A stretch of DNA of 44,904 nt from Candidatus Dormiibacterota bacterium (GTDB lineage: Bacteria; Chloroflexota; Dormibacteria; Aeolococcales; Bog-877), in the NCBI GenBank assembly GCA_013044295.1, contig JABEUU010000200.1:1-44904 (forward strand). Direction: 5' to 3'. Numbering within the stretch: the first letter of the stretch is position 1; each line of letters begins with the position of its first letter. Below the pieces are notes generated by a model, which saw only the letters and a program-made list of their open reading frames with translations, was not told the origin of the DNA and made no database searches. This document shows, piece by piece, positions 10,169-21,557 of the stretch. Made by a program: the position numbers and the translations under genes.

Positions 10169-10876
10169 CTAGGTGGTGGGGCGGGATCCGGCGCGAGGGC
10201 CAAACAGTAAGGTCCCCACCCTCACCTGGGTGCTCCCGGCCGCGATGGCATCTCGGAAATCCTCGCTCATGCCCATGCTGAGCACCGGCAATGCCGAACC
10301 CGTCAGCTCGCTCAGGCGGTCTCGCAGTTCTCGGCAGGCCTGGAAGCTCAGCGCCGGACGCTCGCGGGAGGCGACCGTCATCAGTCCCCGGACCGTGATC
10401 CCGGGGAGGCGCACCAGCTCGGCCAGTTCCGCCACCAGCTGCTCCGGGGAGTAACCCCGCCGCCCCGGCAGGCCGGTGAAGTCGACCTCGCACAGAATCG
10501 GCAGCGGGTCCCGGTCCTCACGGAGAGCCGAGATGGAGCGTGCCAGAGCCAGGCTGTCAACGGTCTCGACCAGGCTGAAGAGGTCGGCGGCGATCCGTGC
10601 CTTGTTGCGCTGCAGGTGACCAAGCATGTGCCAGTGGGGGCGGGGCTGGCCGGAGGCCGCCAGGTCCAGATCCTTGGCGGAGCACTCCTGAACGTAGTTC
10701 TCGCCGAGAGCGGTCAGCCCCTCAGCCAGGGCCGCCCCCGCCACCGCCGCCGACTGTCCTTTGGTCACCGCCAGGAGTGCGACTTCGCGTGGATCTCGCC
10801 CGGCCCGGACCGCCGCCGCCGAAATCTCACCTCTGAGCCAGTTCAGACGCTCGGCGAGGTGCCCTGGGTCGTCCAT
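10169..10876 (-). CDS. YggS family pyridoxal-phosphate homeostasis protein
   Basis: AVTKGQ, GENYVQE, WHMLGHLQRNKA, GLMTVA, LSMGMSEDFRDAIAAGSTQVRVGTLLFG; start taken at internal ATG (MDDPGHL). Confidence 0.92.
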   Translation of the reverse strand: MDDPGHLAERLNWLRGEISAAAVRAGRDPREVALLAVTKGQSAAVAGAALAEGLTALGENYVQECSAKDLDLAASGQPRPHWHMLGHLQRNKARIAADLFSLVETVDSLALARSISALREDRDPLPILCEVDFTGLPGRRGYSPEQLVAELAELVRLPGITVRGLMTVASRERPALSFQACRELRDRLSELTGSALPVLSMGMSEDFRDAIAAGSTQVRVGTLLFGPRAGSRPTT

Positions 10877-10880
10877 CCGG

Positions 10881-11369
10881 TCAGCGGGTGGCGCTCCGGC
10901 GGCGGCCGGCGGCCCGCTCCGAGGACAGCAGATGATCGATCTCGTTCTTGACCTCGGAGAGGTCACGGAAGGAGCGATAGACCGAGGCGAATCGGACGTA
11001 GGCGACCTCGTCGAGCTGGCGCAGCCGGTTCATGACCAGCTCGCCAACCTCCCGGCTGGGCAGCTCCGACTGGCCCCGGCCGCGCAGCTCGGCTTCGATC
11101 TCGTCCACGATCTGGGTCACCTGGCCAGGTGAGATGTCCCGCTTCTTGCAGGCGTTCATCAGGCCCCGGAACAGCTTCTGGCGGTCGAAATCCTCGCGGC
11201 GGCCGTCCTTCTTGACGATGTAGAAGGGGATGGACTCAATGCGCTCATAGGTGGTGAAGCGCTTGCCGCAGCTGTTGCAGGCCCGCCGGCGGCGGATCGC
11301 CTCCCCGGTTTCCGAGTCGCGGGAGTCGACCACCCGAAGGTCGTCGTGGTTGCAGTAGGGACAACGCAT
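10881..11369 (-). CDS. nrdR: Transcriptional regulator NrdR
   Basis: MRCPYCNHDDLRVVDSRDSETGEAIRRRRACNSCGKRFTTYERIE zinc ribbon plus ATP-cone. Confidence 0.97.
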   Translation of the reverse strand: MRCPYCNHDDLRVVDSRDSETGEAIRRRRACNSCGKRFTTYERIESIPFYIVKKDGRREDFDRQKLFRGLMNACKKRDISPGQVTQIVDEIEAELRGRGQSELPSREVGELVMNRLRQLDEVAYVRFASVYRSFRDLSEVKNEIDHLLSSERAAGRRRSATR

Positions 11370-11550
11370 GCCACACCCCGTCTAATCGGAACCGCCCCAC
11401 AGGATATGGGGCCGCGCCAGGCATTGTACCCTTCATATTGTGGTTTGCGCGCGCGGCCAGCTGGGGGCAGTGCCCCCTGGCCGGGGTGTCAATCGGGGGT
11501 GCCCTTCCTGTGACGGGCGCGGAGCCACCATATAGGGTGTCGGCGCCGCT

Positions 11551-12546
<996 letters not shown>

Positions 12547-12685
12547 CGCTTGCTATCGACTTCCAGTGTAAACCGGCCCTCTCTCATGCTGGCGGGGGAT
12601 GCGGCCGCGGCATCCGATCCGCTACCGTCGGGTCTCGATCGACCGTGGGGTCTCGGCCGACACCGAGAAGGAGGAGATCCGGCCC

Positions 12686-15600
12686 TTGAACCAGTTGCGG
12701 CTCCTGACTCGGGCCCTCCGCTGGCGCGCCGGGGCGGCGGTGGCGCTGCTCCTGGTTGCCACGGTGGCCGTGGTCGCCGCGGCCGCCGGCCCCCTGTACC
12801 TGGACACCGCCAACGACAGTGTGCTGCACTCGGTGTTGCTCAGCAACTCGGTCCAGGCCAACGGGATCACCGTGATCCCCCAGTTCTCCCCCACTACCCC
12901 TGGTTCCTTCGTGGAGCGCGCCGCGCTGGTGCTCCAGGCCGCCCGCCGCTATGGGATCTATCGCTGGTACGACCAGGGCAAGACGGTGCTCGACGCGGGG
13001 GTGGCGGTGACCGCCCGTTCTGGTATCGCCTACGCCAGCGACCTCATCTCGGATCCCGGCCAATGCGGCACCCTCCGCTTCATTTCCGGCAGCTGTCCGA
13101 CCGCTCCCGACCAGGTGGCCGTGACCGCCCGCAGCCTGGCGGCGCTGGGCGCCCACCTGGGCTCGACGGTGGCCGTGGTACCGGTGCACGGAGGCCCGAG
13201 CGTCCCGGTCAAGGTGGTGGGGATAGTCTCCCTGGGGAACCCTGCGGCATCCTTCTGGTTCGGGGGCGAGTCTGGGTACTTCGACTTTGGCCCAGCCATC
13301 GGCTGCTCCATCACCCAGAGCTGCCTGCCCCACCTCGACGCCTTCTTCACCGGGGCCGCCACCGCCGCTGGGTTCCCCTCGGTTCAGGCCATCGATGAGT
13401 TTCCCATCAAGATCGGCGCCGTGCACACCACCGTGGCTGCCACCTTCAACTCGGCGGTGGGCGCGTTTGCCCGCTACACCAACCAGGCTCTGGCGGCCCC
13501 GGTCTCCACCGACCTGGGCAAGGAGCTCAGCCAGGCCAGCCAGGAGAGCAACCTGATGCAGGCGATCGTGGTCGTGGTCGACCTGCAGCTGGTGCTGCTG
13601 GCGCTCTTCGTCCTGTTCGGGCTGGTGGCCCGCACCGCCGAGGCCAGGGAGAAGGAGGTGGCGCTGGCCAAGCTGCGCGGATTCCGCACCCGCTCGGTGC
13701 TGGCGGTGGGGCTGCTGGAGCCGGTCGCCATGCTCTGCGTCTCCCTGCCGGTGGGTCTGCTGCTGGCGTTCCTGGCCATGCGCGTCGCCCAGCCTCTGCT
13801 CCTGCCCGGGGCCCTGGTCACGCTCCAGCCCCTGGTGCTCTGGGCGGCCGTGGCCGCCTTTGCCGGGGGTCTTTTCGCCACCTTGTTCGGGGCCCGGCGG
13901 ATCCTGACCCGGCGTCTGTCCGAGGAGCTGCGAGCGGTGGAGCCGAAGTCTTCCAGCACCGCCAGAGCCGCCCTGGACGCCGCTGCCCTGGCTCTGGCGT
14001 TGGCCGGCATCCTCGAGCTGCTGCTGGCTGGGGTCCTGAACGGTAGCCAGGCCAACCCACTCGCCGCCTTCGCCCCGGGGCTGGTGGCGGTGGCGGTGGC
14101 GGTGCTGGGGGTGCGCCTGCTGCCCGTGGTCGCGGCCCTGGTGGTCCGCTGGACCAAGGACTCTCCCCGGCTCGCCACCGGCCTGGCGGTTCGCCAGGTC
14201 GTGCGTCGGCCAACCAGCCTGCGCCAGATCACGGTGCTGGCGGTGGCGACGGCGCTGGCCTGCTTCGCAGTCGCCGGCTGGGCGGCCGCCGGGGTGAACC
14301 GAACCACCCGGGCCGACTTCGTCCTGGGGGCGGCCCGAGTGCTGACCGTGCAGGTGCCCAGCGGGGTGAACCTGGAGAGCGCGGTCGACCGGGCCGACCC
14401 CAGCGGCCATTACGCGATGGCGGTGATGCTTTCCAAGATCCCCAGTCAGAACCTCCTGGCGGTGCAGGTGAGCCGACTGCGGCGAGTGGCCTACTGGCCG
14501 GCGGGCATCAGCTCCACCCGTCTGGCCACGATCGTGCACTGGCTCACCCCTCACCTCCAGGCCCCCCTGATCTTCATCGGCAGCGCGGTCAGGGCCACGA
14601 TCACGGAGAATGGCAGCCCCACCCCGCCCCCGGATCTGGTGTTCAACCTGGTGGACAGCGGCGGCTCTCCAGGCGTGGCCGACTTCGGCTTCCTCAAGCC
14701 CGGGACTCATGTCTACACCGCCACTCTGCCTGGGACCTGCCTGGGGGGCTGCCACGTCCTCCAGCTCGAGCCGATCTGGAACCCGAGCTCGGGTGGACCC
14801 CAGGAGGCGGTCTACAACCTGACTCTCTCCCAGCTCCAGGTCCTCCGCGGGAGCGTCTGGAAGGAGGTTGGCGGCCAGCTGGCCAAACCGGGGTACTGGC
14901 GGGGTCAGGGAGGTGGCATCAAGGCTACGGCGAGCTCTCAGGGAGGCAGCCCGGCCCTCTCCCTGGCCATCGACGACCAGGCCGCCGACAGCGTCTCCCC
15001 GGCGGTCGCGCCCGGAGCCCTGCCGTCGACCCTGCATGGGGTGGTGACCCGGGCCAACGGTGTCTCCGACCCCGCGGCGGCCGGGATTGAGAACTTCGAT
15101 GGCAACTCGCTCACCCTGGACGTGCCCTACCAGGTGGTGGCCCTGCCCCAGCTGGGCTACGAGGGATTTCTGGTCGACCTCAAGACCGCCTTGCGGGCGG
15201 AGACCGCGCCCCCCAGCGACACGGTCAGCCAGGTCTGGCTGGCGCCTCACGCGCCGGCCGGCATCGAGCGCTCGCTGCGGGCCCAGGGGCTGCGCGTCAC
15301 TAAGGTTCAGACTCCCGCTGCGGACATCCAGAGCATGAACCGCGGCGGGCTCGCCCTCGCCTACCTCTTCTTCCTGTTCGCCGCTGGGGCGGCGGCGGTG
15401 CTGGCGATCGGGGCGGCCGTCTTCTCGGTGTTCATGACCTCGCGGCGGCGCGCTTTCGAGCTGGCGGTGTTGCGGGCGATCGGGGTTCCCAACCACACCT
15501 TGTTGCGCTCCCTGCTGGGGGAGCAGCTGCTGGTGCTGGGCCCCGGAATGGTGCTGGGGGTTGGGGCCGGACTGCTGGGGGCTCTGATGGCGCTGCCCTC

Positions 15601-15778
15601 GGTCCCGGAGTTCGCCTCGACCAGCGGGGGGCCCCCGGTGCAGCTGGTCTTCGTGGCCCTACCCATCGTCATGATGCTGGCCGCCCTGGTGGTGCTCCTG
15701 GGGGCGGCCGCCGTCCTGGCCTCTGCGGCCACTCTGCGGCTGGCCTCATGGGACCGTCTGCGCACGGAGATCACATGA
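12686..15778 (+). CDS. ABC transporter permease, FtsX/MacB-type (large extracytoplasmic regions)
   Basis: About 1030 aa; two FtsX-like membrane blocks, EKEVALAKLRGFRTRSV and ELAVLRAIGVPNHTLLRSLLGEQ; TTG start at 12686 preceded by gaaggaggag SD. Confidence 0.85.
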   Translation: MNQLRLLTRALRWRAGAAVALLLVATVAVVAAAAGPLYLDTANDSVLHSVLLSNSVQANGITVIPQFSPTTPGSFVERAALVLQAARRYGIYRWYDQGKTVLDAGVAVTARSGIAYASDLISDPGQCGTLRFISGSCPTAPDQVAVTARSLAALGAHLGSTVAVVPVHGGPSVPVKVVGIVSLGNPAASFWFGGESGYFDFGPAIGCSITQSCLPHLDAFFTGAATAAGFPSVQAIDEFPIKIGAVHTTVAATFNSAVGAFARYTNQALAAPVSTDLGKELSQASQESNLMQAIVVVVDLQLVLLALFVLFGLVARTAEAREKEVALAKLRGFRTRSVLAVGLLEPVAMLCVSLPVGLLLAFLAMRVAQPLLLPGALVTLQPLVLWAAVAAFAGGLFATLFGARRILTRRLSEELRAVEPKSSSTARAALDAAALALALAGILELLLAGVLNGSQANPLAAFAPGLVAVAVAVLGVRLLPVVAALVVRWTKDSPRLATGLAVRQVVRRPTSLRQITVLAVATALACFAVAGWAAAGVNRTTRADFVLGAARVLTVQVPSGVNLESAVDRADPSGHYAMAVMLSKIPSQNLLAVQVSRLRRVAYWPAGISSTRLATIVHWLTPHLQAPLIFIGSAVRATITENGSPTPPPDLVFNLVDSGGSPGVADFGFLKPGTHVYTATLPGTCLGGCHVLQLEPIWNPSSGGPQEAVYNLTLSQLQVLRGSVWKEVGGQLAKPGYWRGQGGGIKATASSQGGSPALSLAIDDQAADSVSPAVAPGALPSTLHGVVTRANGVSDPAAAGIENFDGNSLTLDVPYQVVALPQLGYEGFLVDLKTALRAETAPPSDTVSQVWLAPHAPAGIERSLRAQGLRVTKVQTPAADIQSMNRGGLALAYLFFLFAAGAAAVLAIGAAVFSVFMTSRRRAFELAVLRAIGVPNHTLLRSLLGEQLLVLGPGMVLGVGAGLLGALMALPSVPEFASTSGGPPVQLVFVALPIVMMLAALVVLLGAAAVLASAATLRLASWDRLRTEIT

Positions 15779-16644
15779 CCACCACCAGCCAGTCCGCGCC
15801 CACGGGCCTGGACATCCACTTCGACGGCGTGGTCCACCTGTATCCGAGTCCGGAGGGCGACGTGGTGGCCCTCCGCGGCGTCGATCTCGACGTCGAGGCG
15901 GGGGAGGAGTTCGCCCTGCTGGGCCCGTCGGGGTCGGGCAAGTCGACCGTGCTGTCGCTGCTGGCAGGGCTGCAGCGAGCCTCGGCTGGACAGATCCAGA
16001 TCGGGCCCTACGAGATGGGCAAGCTGAGCAATCGACAACTGCTGCGGCTGCGGGCGACCGAGGTCAGCCTGGTGCTCCAGGACCCGGCCCGTAACCTTCT
16101 CCCCTACGCCACCGCCACCCAGAACATCGAGTTCGCGCAGCGCGGGGCCAGGGGCCGTGGCAAGACTCCACCCTGGAGTCCTTTGGAGCTGCTCCAGGAA
16201 CTGGGCATGGGCCCCCTGGCGGGGCGCACCGTGGCGACTCTGTCAGGGGGGGAGCAGCAGCGGGTGGCGATCGCCTCGGGAGTGGCGGGGGCGCCGCGAC
16301 TGCTGCTGGTCGACGAACCGACCAGCCAGCTGGACACGATCAGCCGTGATCAGGTGATCGAGCTGCTGCATCGGATCAACTCCCAGCTGGGGTCCACTGT
16401 GGTCAGCGTCACCCACGATCCCGCGGTGGCGGCCGCCATGCCGCGCACCGTGACCATCCGCGACGGACGGGTCGGGGCCGAGGGCAGACGGGGCCAGGAG
16501 TATGCGGTGGTGGGCCGCGACGGCAGCGTGCAGCTGCCGCCGGATGTGCTCGAGATGCTCCCGCCCGGCACCCTGCTCCAGGTCCGTCGGCACCGGGCGG
16601 GAGTGGATCTGCGCAATCCGGAGCTGGAGCCCCATGATCAGTGA
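15775..16644 (+). CDS. ABC transporter ATP-binding protein with AbrB-like C-terminal tail
   Basis: GPSGSGKST, LSGGEQQRVAIA, LLLVDEPTSQLD; ATGA overlap with permease stop; C-terminus VGRDGSVQLPPDVLEMLPPGTLLQVRRHRAGVDLR. Confidence 0.93.
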   Translation: MTTTSQSAPTGLDIHFDGVVHLYPSPEGDVVALRGVDLDVEAGEEFALLGPSGSGKSTVLSLLAGLQRASAGQIQIGPYEMGKLSNRQLLRLRATEVSLVLQDPARNLLPYATATQNIEFAQRGARGRGKTPPWSPLELLQELGMGPLAGRTVATLSGGEQQRVAIASGVAGAPRLLLVDEPTSQLDTISRDQVIELLHRINSQLGSTVVSVTHDPAVAAAMPRTVTIRDGRVGAEGRRGQEYAVVGRDGSVQLPPDVLEMLPPGTLLQVRRHRAGVDLRNPELEPHDQ

Positions 16645-17287
16645 GATCCGGCTCGAGCACGTGGCCGCCCAGGCCGGTGGGCGCACCATCCTGAGCGACA
16701 TCAGCCTGGTCATCCGGGCTGGGGAGTCGGTGGCTCTCACCGGGCCATCGGGCTCGGGCAAGACCACCCTTCTGCTGCTGGCGGCCGGGCTCCAACTACC
16801 CAGCCGAGGACGCGTGCTGGTGGACGGCCAGCCGCTATCCCAAAGTGATCGGAGCCGCCAGCGCTTCGGAGTGGTGCTCCAGAACCATGGCCTGGTGTCG
16901 GTTCTGACCGCGGCCGAAAATGTCGCGCTGCCCTTGCAGGCTCGGGGCCTGCCGGCTGCCGAGGTGGCGTCGGCAACCGCCGCCGCCTTGGCGGCAGTGG
17001 GCCTGGCGGGGACGGCCGACTCCCTGGTCCAGGACCTCTCCGGTGGGCAGCAGCAGCGGGTGGCAGTGGCCCGTGCCCTGGTGGGGCCACCGGAGGCGGT
17101 GCTCGCTGACGAGCCGACCTCCGAGCTGGTGGCCGAGCAACGCAAGATCATCATGGGGCTGCTCCTCCGCCAGGCCAGCGAGGGCCGGCTGCTGATGATC
17201 GCCAGCCACGATCCCGAAGTGGTCGAGGCCTGCGATCGGACGGTGCGGCTCGTCGATGGCCATCAGCTGGCGGGCGCTGCCGGTTGA
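16634..17287 (+). CDS. ABC transporter ATP-binding protein (second ATPase of the same locus)
   Basis: GPSGSGKTT, LSGGQQQRVAVARALV, AVLADEPTSEL; ATG at 16634 overlaps preceding gene. Confidence 0.92.
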   Translation: MISEIRLEHVAAQAGGRTILSDISLVIRAGESVALTGPSGSGKTTLLLLAAGLQLPSRGRVLVDGQPLSQSDRSRQRFGVVLQNHGLVSVLTAAENVALPLQARGLPAAEVASATAAALAAVGLAGTADSLVQDLSGGQQQRVAVARALVGPPEAVLADEPTSELVAEQRKIIMGLLLRQASEGRLLMIASHDPEVVEACDRTVRLVDGHQLAGAAG

Positions 17288-17538
17288 GGGCCCCCCCCGG
17301 GGCTGGCGGCCTCGACCAAGGGGCATCCGTTCTGGGCGCCGACAGCCCCGGCCTCGCCGCTCAGGGGCCGAGGACCGCAGGGTCCGGCGGGCGGAGCCCA
17401 AGTCTGGCGGGCAACTCCTGGCGGGGTCGCGTCCTGAACCAACGCCACGGGTGCCTGCCCGGTCACCACCTGGCTCGTCACCGGTCGGCTGCCACCAAGC
17501 AGGCCAGGGCAAGTCCGTGGAGTCGCGACGGAACCGCA

Positions 17539-17899
17539 AACGAGTCAGTTCGACAACGCCCAGCCCACCGGCGATCCAGCCGCGATCATCCCGGTGCAGA
17601 GAATCCCTGGTCCGATCTTCCTTGACTGCGGCGGGTCCGACAGCGTGTGGTCCTCTTGTCCCTACGCCGATGCCATCATGTCGCGGCTTCACCAAGCGCG
17701 CGATCCCTACCCGCACCTGCTCCACGCGTACCCGAACGCGGGCCATGGTGTTGGGGCCATGGTTCCCTATGAGCCCGATCAACTGGGTCCAGCCGCTGCT
17801 GACCTACCGGGCAGCTCGCCGAATGCCAACCACAACGCTGACGCGCAAATCTGGCCGCATCTGCTGGCCTTTCTCGCCGGATCCGGCGGTGCTTCCTAA
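17539..17899 (+). pseudogene. C-terminal fragment of an acyl-CoA thioesterase/BAAT_C-type alpha/beta hydrolase
   Basis: Frame reads AAIIPVQRIPGPIFLDCGGSDSVWSSCPYADAIMSRL...YPNAGHGVGAMVPYEP...WPHLLAFLAG, matching the BAAT_C pattern (PV..I.GP..L..G..D..W.SCP, AGHG); no N-terminal domain present. Confidence 0.65.
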
Positions 17900-18099
17900 C
17901 CGGCCCTCCCGGACCTCGGCGTCGGCCAACCGGGCATCCGCGCGGGGACACGTTGAGCGCTGGGCCGCGTCACCAATCCCCAGGCGTGGACCGTACCCAG
18001 GCCCTGGCGAGGGTCGCCGCTCGCCCGGTCAGCTTCGACCCGGACAATGTCCGCAAGGCCCGCCGCAGTAGCCCCGGAGCCCAATGGTACGCTTGCGAA

Positions 18100-18648
<549 letters not shown>

Positions 18649-18679
18649 CCATCGGACTTTCCGGCTTGAGCCGGCCGCG

Positions 18680-18964
18680 TCATGGAGCCCTGGTTCCCGC
18701 CTCGCGCGCGCCCACCGCAGCGGTTCCGTCCTCGACCAACTGGCCACGCCACCGACCAACAGAGTTCACCGTGAAGGCGCACCGACGAGCGATCTCGGCG
18801 CACCAAACACCGTCCCTGAACCACAACAAGTCCCGGGCCGTGCGCACCTCCCGAGCCCACGCCGGGTGAAAACGAGCAAGCCGCTCGAGCTCAGCCCGCA
18901 GTCCAGCCGTCAGCTCCAAGGCCCCAGCCGCAGCCACTGTCCCGCCCCCACCACGACAGATCAC
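18680..18964 (-). mobile_element. Remnant of an IS630-type transposase (N-terminal HTH only)
   Basis: LTAGLRAELERLARFHPAWAREVRTARDLLWFRDGVWCAEIARRCAFTVNSVGRWRGQLVEDG resembles IS630-family N-terminal HTH; no DDE domain follows. Confidence 0.6.
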
Positions 18965-19023
18965 GATTCGAGCGCCCCACCACTGGGCCGGTTCGCGGTC
19001 GGCTCACGGCCGGAGCCGTCACC

Positions 19024-20256
19024 TCACGGCTGTGCGTCCATGGTGCGGGCCCCCGGGATCAGCAGCACCAACCCGCAAGCGGCGGCGAGGAGGCCGCTCG
19101 CCAGAAAGGCGGCCCTGGCTCCGATGACAGTTGCGGCGAGACCCCCTATGACCATGCCCACAGGCGTCAGCGTCCCGACCATGACGTAGGAGACCGATGA
19201 CACCCGACCCATGAGGTGGACGGGGACAGAGGTCTGGAGCTTGGTGAAATAGAGCACGTCGCCGTACACAACCGCTCCGGCCGACCCCGCGACCAGGAGG
19301 GCGGCCAGCCACGCATTGGGGACGAACGCGAGGCCAGCCACGAGGAGTCCTGAGGTGGCGTAGGCGGCCCACATGACTTCGACCAGGCGTTGGGGCGAAC
19401 CCAGGCGGGCAACCGCCAGCGATGCCAGCACCCCGGCCGCGCCGGCGCTGGCGTAGACCAGGCCCAGCACCAGTGGGCTGGCGTGCAGGACGTGGCGGAC
19501 CAGGACTGGCAGCAACACGAAATACGGGCCCATGCCCACCAGATTCGCGACAGCGGCGCCCAGCAGCAGGACGAAGAGCCAGCGTCGCGAGACGATGTAG
19601 TGGATGCCTTCCCATGCTTCTGCCATCACCGATTTGCCGCTGGCAGCCGGGCGGGATCGGTGATGGACGGCGGCGAGAGCGGCCGCTGAGACCAGGAAAC
19701 TGGCGGCGTCGAAGCCGAACGCCGCTGCGGTGCCGACGATGGCGACTGCCACCCCCCCCACCGTGGGGCCGATCAGGTTCACCGTGAGCTCGTTGCTGGT
19801 GCTGTTCAGCGCGTTGGCCTGGGTGAGCTGCTCGGCAGGTAGCAGTTCCGGAATGAGGGCCATGAATGCCGGCCCCGAAAACGCATCTGCCGTCCCAAAC
19901 ACCACCGCCATCACCACCAGTTGCCACAGGGCAACGGAGTGCATGGCGATCAAGGCCGCGACCGCCGCCACCGCCGCTGCCTGGGTCAGGTCGGCGGCCA
20001 AAAGGGCGGTCCGGCGGGGCCAGCGGTCCACCACCACGCCGCCCAGCAGGGACAACACCACTCCCGGGATGGCCCGCGCCGCCAACACGTACGCAAGGCC
20101 CGTCGCCTGGCGATCCACCTGCAATGCCTCGAGCGCGATGGCTACCGTAAAGACCCCATCGCCAAGCCTGGAGATGAGGTTTCCTGACCACATGAGACGA
20201 AAGTCGCGCGCCCGCAGCGGTGCGCCAATCGTCGGCCGGCTCCTGGCATCAGACAA
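19024..20256 (-). CDS. MFS transporter (enterobactin/macrolide exporter-like)
   Basis: MSDARSRPTIGAPLRARDFRLMWSGNLISRLGDGVFTVAIALEAL, about 12 hydrophobic segments. Confidence 0.92.
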   Translation of the reverse strand: MSDARSRPTIGAPLRARDFRLMWSGNLISRLGDGVFTVAIALEALQVDRQATGLAYVLAARAIPGVVLSLLGGVVVDRWPRRTALLAADLTQAAAVAAVAALIAMHSVALWQLVVMAVVFGTADAFSGPAFMALIPELLPAEQLTQANALNSTSNELTVNLIGPTVGGVAVAIVGTAAAFGFDAASFLVSAAALAAVHHRSRPAASGKSVMAEAWEGIHYIVSRRWLFVLLLGAAVANLVGMGPYFVLLPVLVRHVLHASPLVLGLVYASAGAAGVLASLAVARLGSPQRLVEVMWAAYATSGLLVAGLAFVPNAWLAALLVAGSAGAVVYGDVLYFTKLQTSVPVHLMGRVSSVSYVMVGTLTPVGMVIGGLAATVIGARAAFLASGLLAAACGLVLLIPGARTMDAQP

Positions 20257-20618
20257 AGCCGGGAGATCCTAGCAGGGCGTCGAAATGCGCGGTGTGCTCT
20301 TGGTCACTGGCGGCCGGGCTGAGAGGAGGCCGGCGGGCGAGGTCCCGGAGTCGAAACCAGGGTCGGGGTGGCGCGGGGAACCTGGGCGTGAGATGTGGCC
20401 CTGGAGATGCTGAAGATGGTCAGTCCCAAGGTGCGCCCACAGCACTGCCGCGGGGCGCGAACGCGAGTTGCCAGGCCGGCTGCTGGCGGTGGCAAGGTCA
20501 GGTCCACGGGGCCCGTCCGAACCTGGCTCGGTTGGCCGGCTCAAGGGGCTGCGCCGGGGGAAATTCACAGAGCAAACGGCCCGGAGCTGCCGCCTCACCT
20601 ATCCTCAAAGGTCAGGAG

Positions 20619-21290
20619 TCAGCCATCTCCGGCCGCTTTCAGAGCCCTACCCGGTCGCGGCCTCGCCGCTGCTGGCCGTGAAAACCGGTTCCGCTCCGCT
20701 TCCACGGCGGCCCGGATCGAGCAGTCGGCCAGGTGGTCGTTCACCATCCCGAGAGACTGCATGGCGGCATGGACGGTGGTGGGTCCGACGAAACGGAAGC
20801 CCAGCTGGCGCAACGCCCGGGAGAGGGCGGTGGACTCGTCGGTGCTGGCCACCAGGTCGTCGGTGGTCACCGGGATGGGGGCCTGGCGCGGCTCGTATCC
20901 CCAGCACAGAGCGGCGAGGGACCCACCGGAGGCCAGCAGGCGTACGGTCGCCCGCGCATTGTCGATGGCGGCCAGGATCTTGCCCCGGTGACGCACGATC
21001 CCAGCGTCCAGCAGCAGGCGCTGCACGTCCACCTCGCCCAGGGCTGCCACCGCCGCGGCATCAAAGTCCAGGAAGGCCCGCCGGAAGGAGTCGCGCTTGC
21101 GCAGGATCGTGAGCCACGAGAGCCCGCTTTGGAATCCTTCCAAGCAGAGCTTCTCGAGTACCTTCTGGTCGTCGGCGACGGGTCTGCCCCATTCCTGGTC
21201 GTGGTAACGCCGGTACTCGAGCGGGTTGACCCCCCAGGGACAGCGGCGTAGTCCGTCCTCCCCCAGCACTGCTCCTTGCTCCACCGGCAA
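20619..21290 (-). CDS. tag: DNA-3-methyladenine glycosylase I
   Basis: RCPWGVNPLEYRRYHDQEWGRPVADDQKVLEKLCLEGFQSGLSWLTILRKRDSFRRAF...FRFVGPTTVHAAMQSLGMVNDHL. Confidence 0.95.
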   Translation of the reverse strand: MPVEQGAVLGEDGLRRCPWGVNPLEYRRYHDQEWGRPVADDQKVLEKLCLEGFQSGLSWLTILRKRDSFRRAFLDFDAAAVAALGEVDVQRLLLDAGIVRHRGKILAAIDNARATVRLLASGGSLAALCWGYEPRQAPIPVTTDDLVASTDESTALSRALRQLGFRFVGPTTVHAAMQSLGMVNDHLADCSIRAAVEAERNRFSRPAAARPRPGRALKAAGDG

Positions 21291-21557
21291 AAGTATGGAG
21301 GTGACCGGCCGCCCGGAGCGCCCGCGGCACCACTGGGCCCGGCCGGAGGGTCCAGGCTGCTGCCGAGCGCACCTCCCCCGATCCTCAGAGGCGCATCCGG
21401 CCCAACCTCGGTGGTCGCCCCTCGGGACGCTTCCGGACAGGTCGCGATTTCAATCGATTCCAGGCTCTGCCGACCGCGCCGCCGGCGCCTTCCACCGACC
21501 CCTCGAGGATGGCGGCGCCCCCTGACCAGAGGTCGCTCGCCCGGGCGTTGCTCCCGC

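Noticed and set aside
12584-15496. 970-aa minus-strand ORF opposite the ABC permease
   Set aside because: Low-complexity Gly/Gln/His/Arg-rich translation, typical antisense shadow of a GC-rich gene; the plus-strand frame has clear permease motifs.
20257-20618. Gap of about 360 bp between MFS gene and tag with several small ORFs
   Set aside because: ORFs lack recognisable motifs and are mutually overlapping; no tRNA or repeat structure found by eye.
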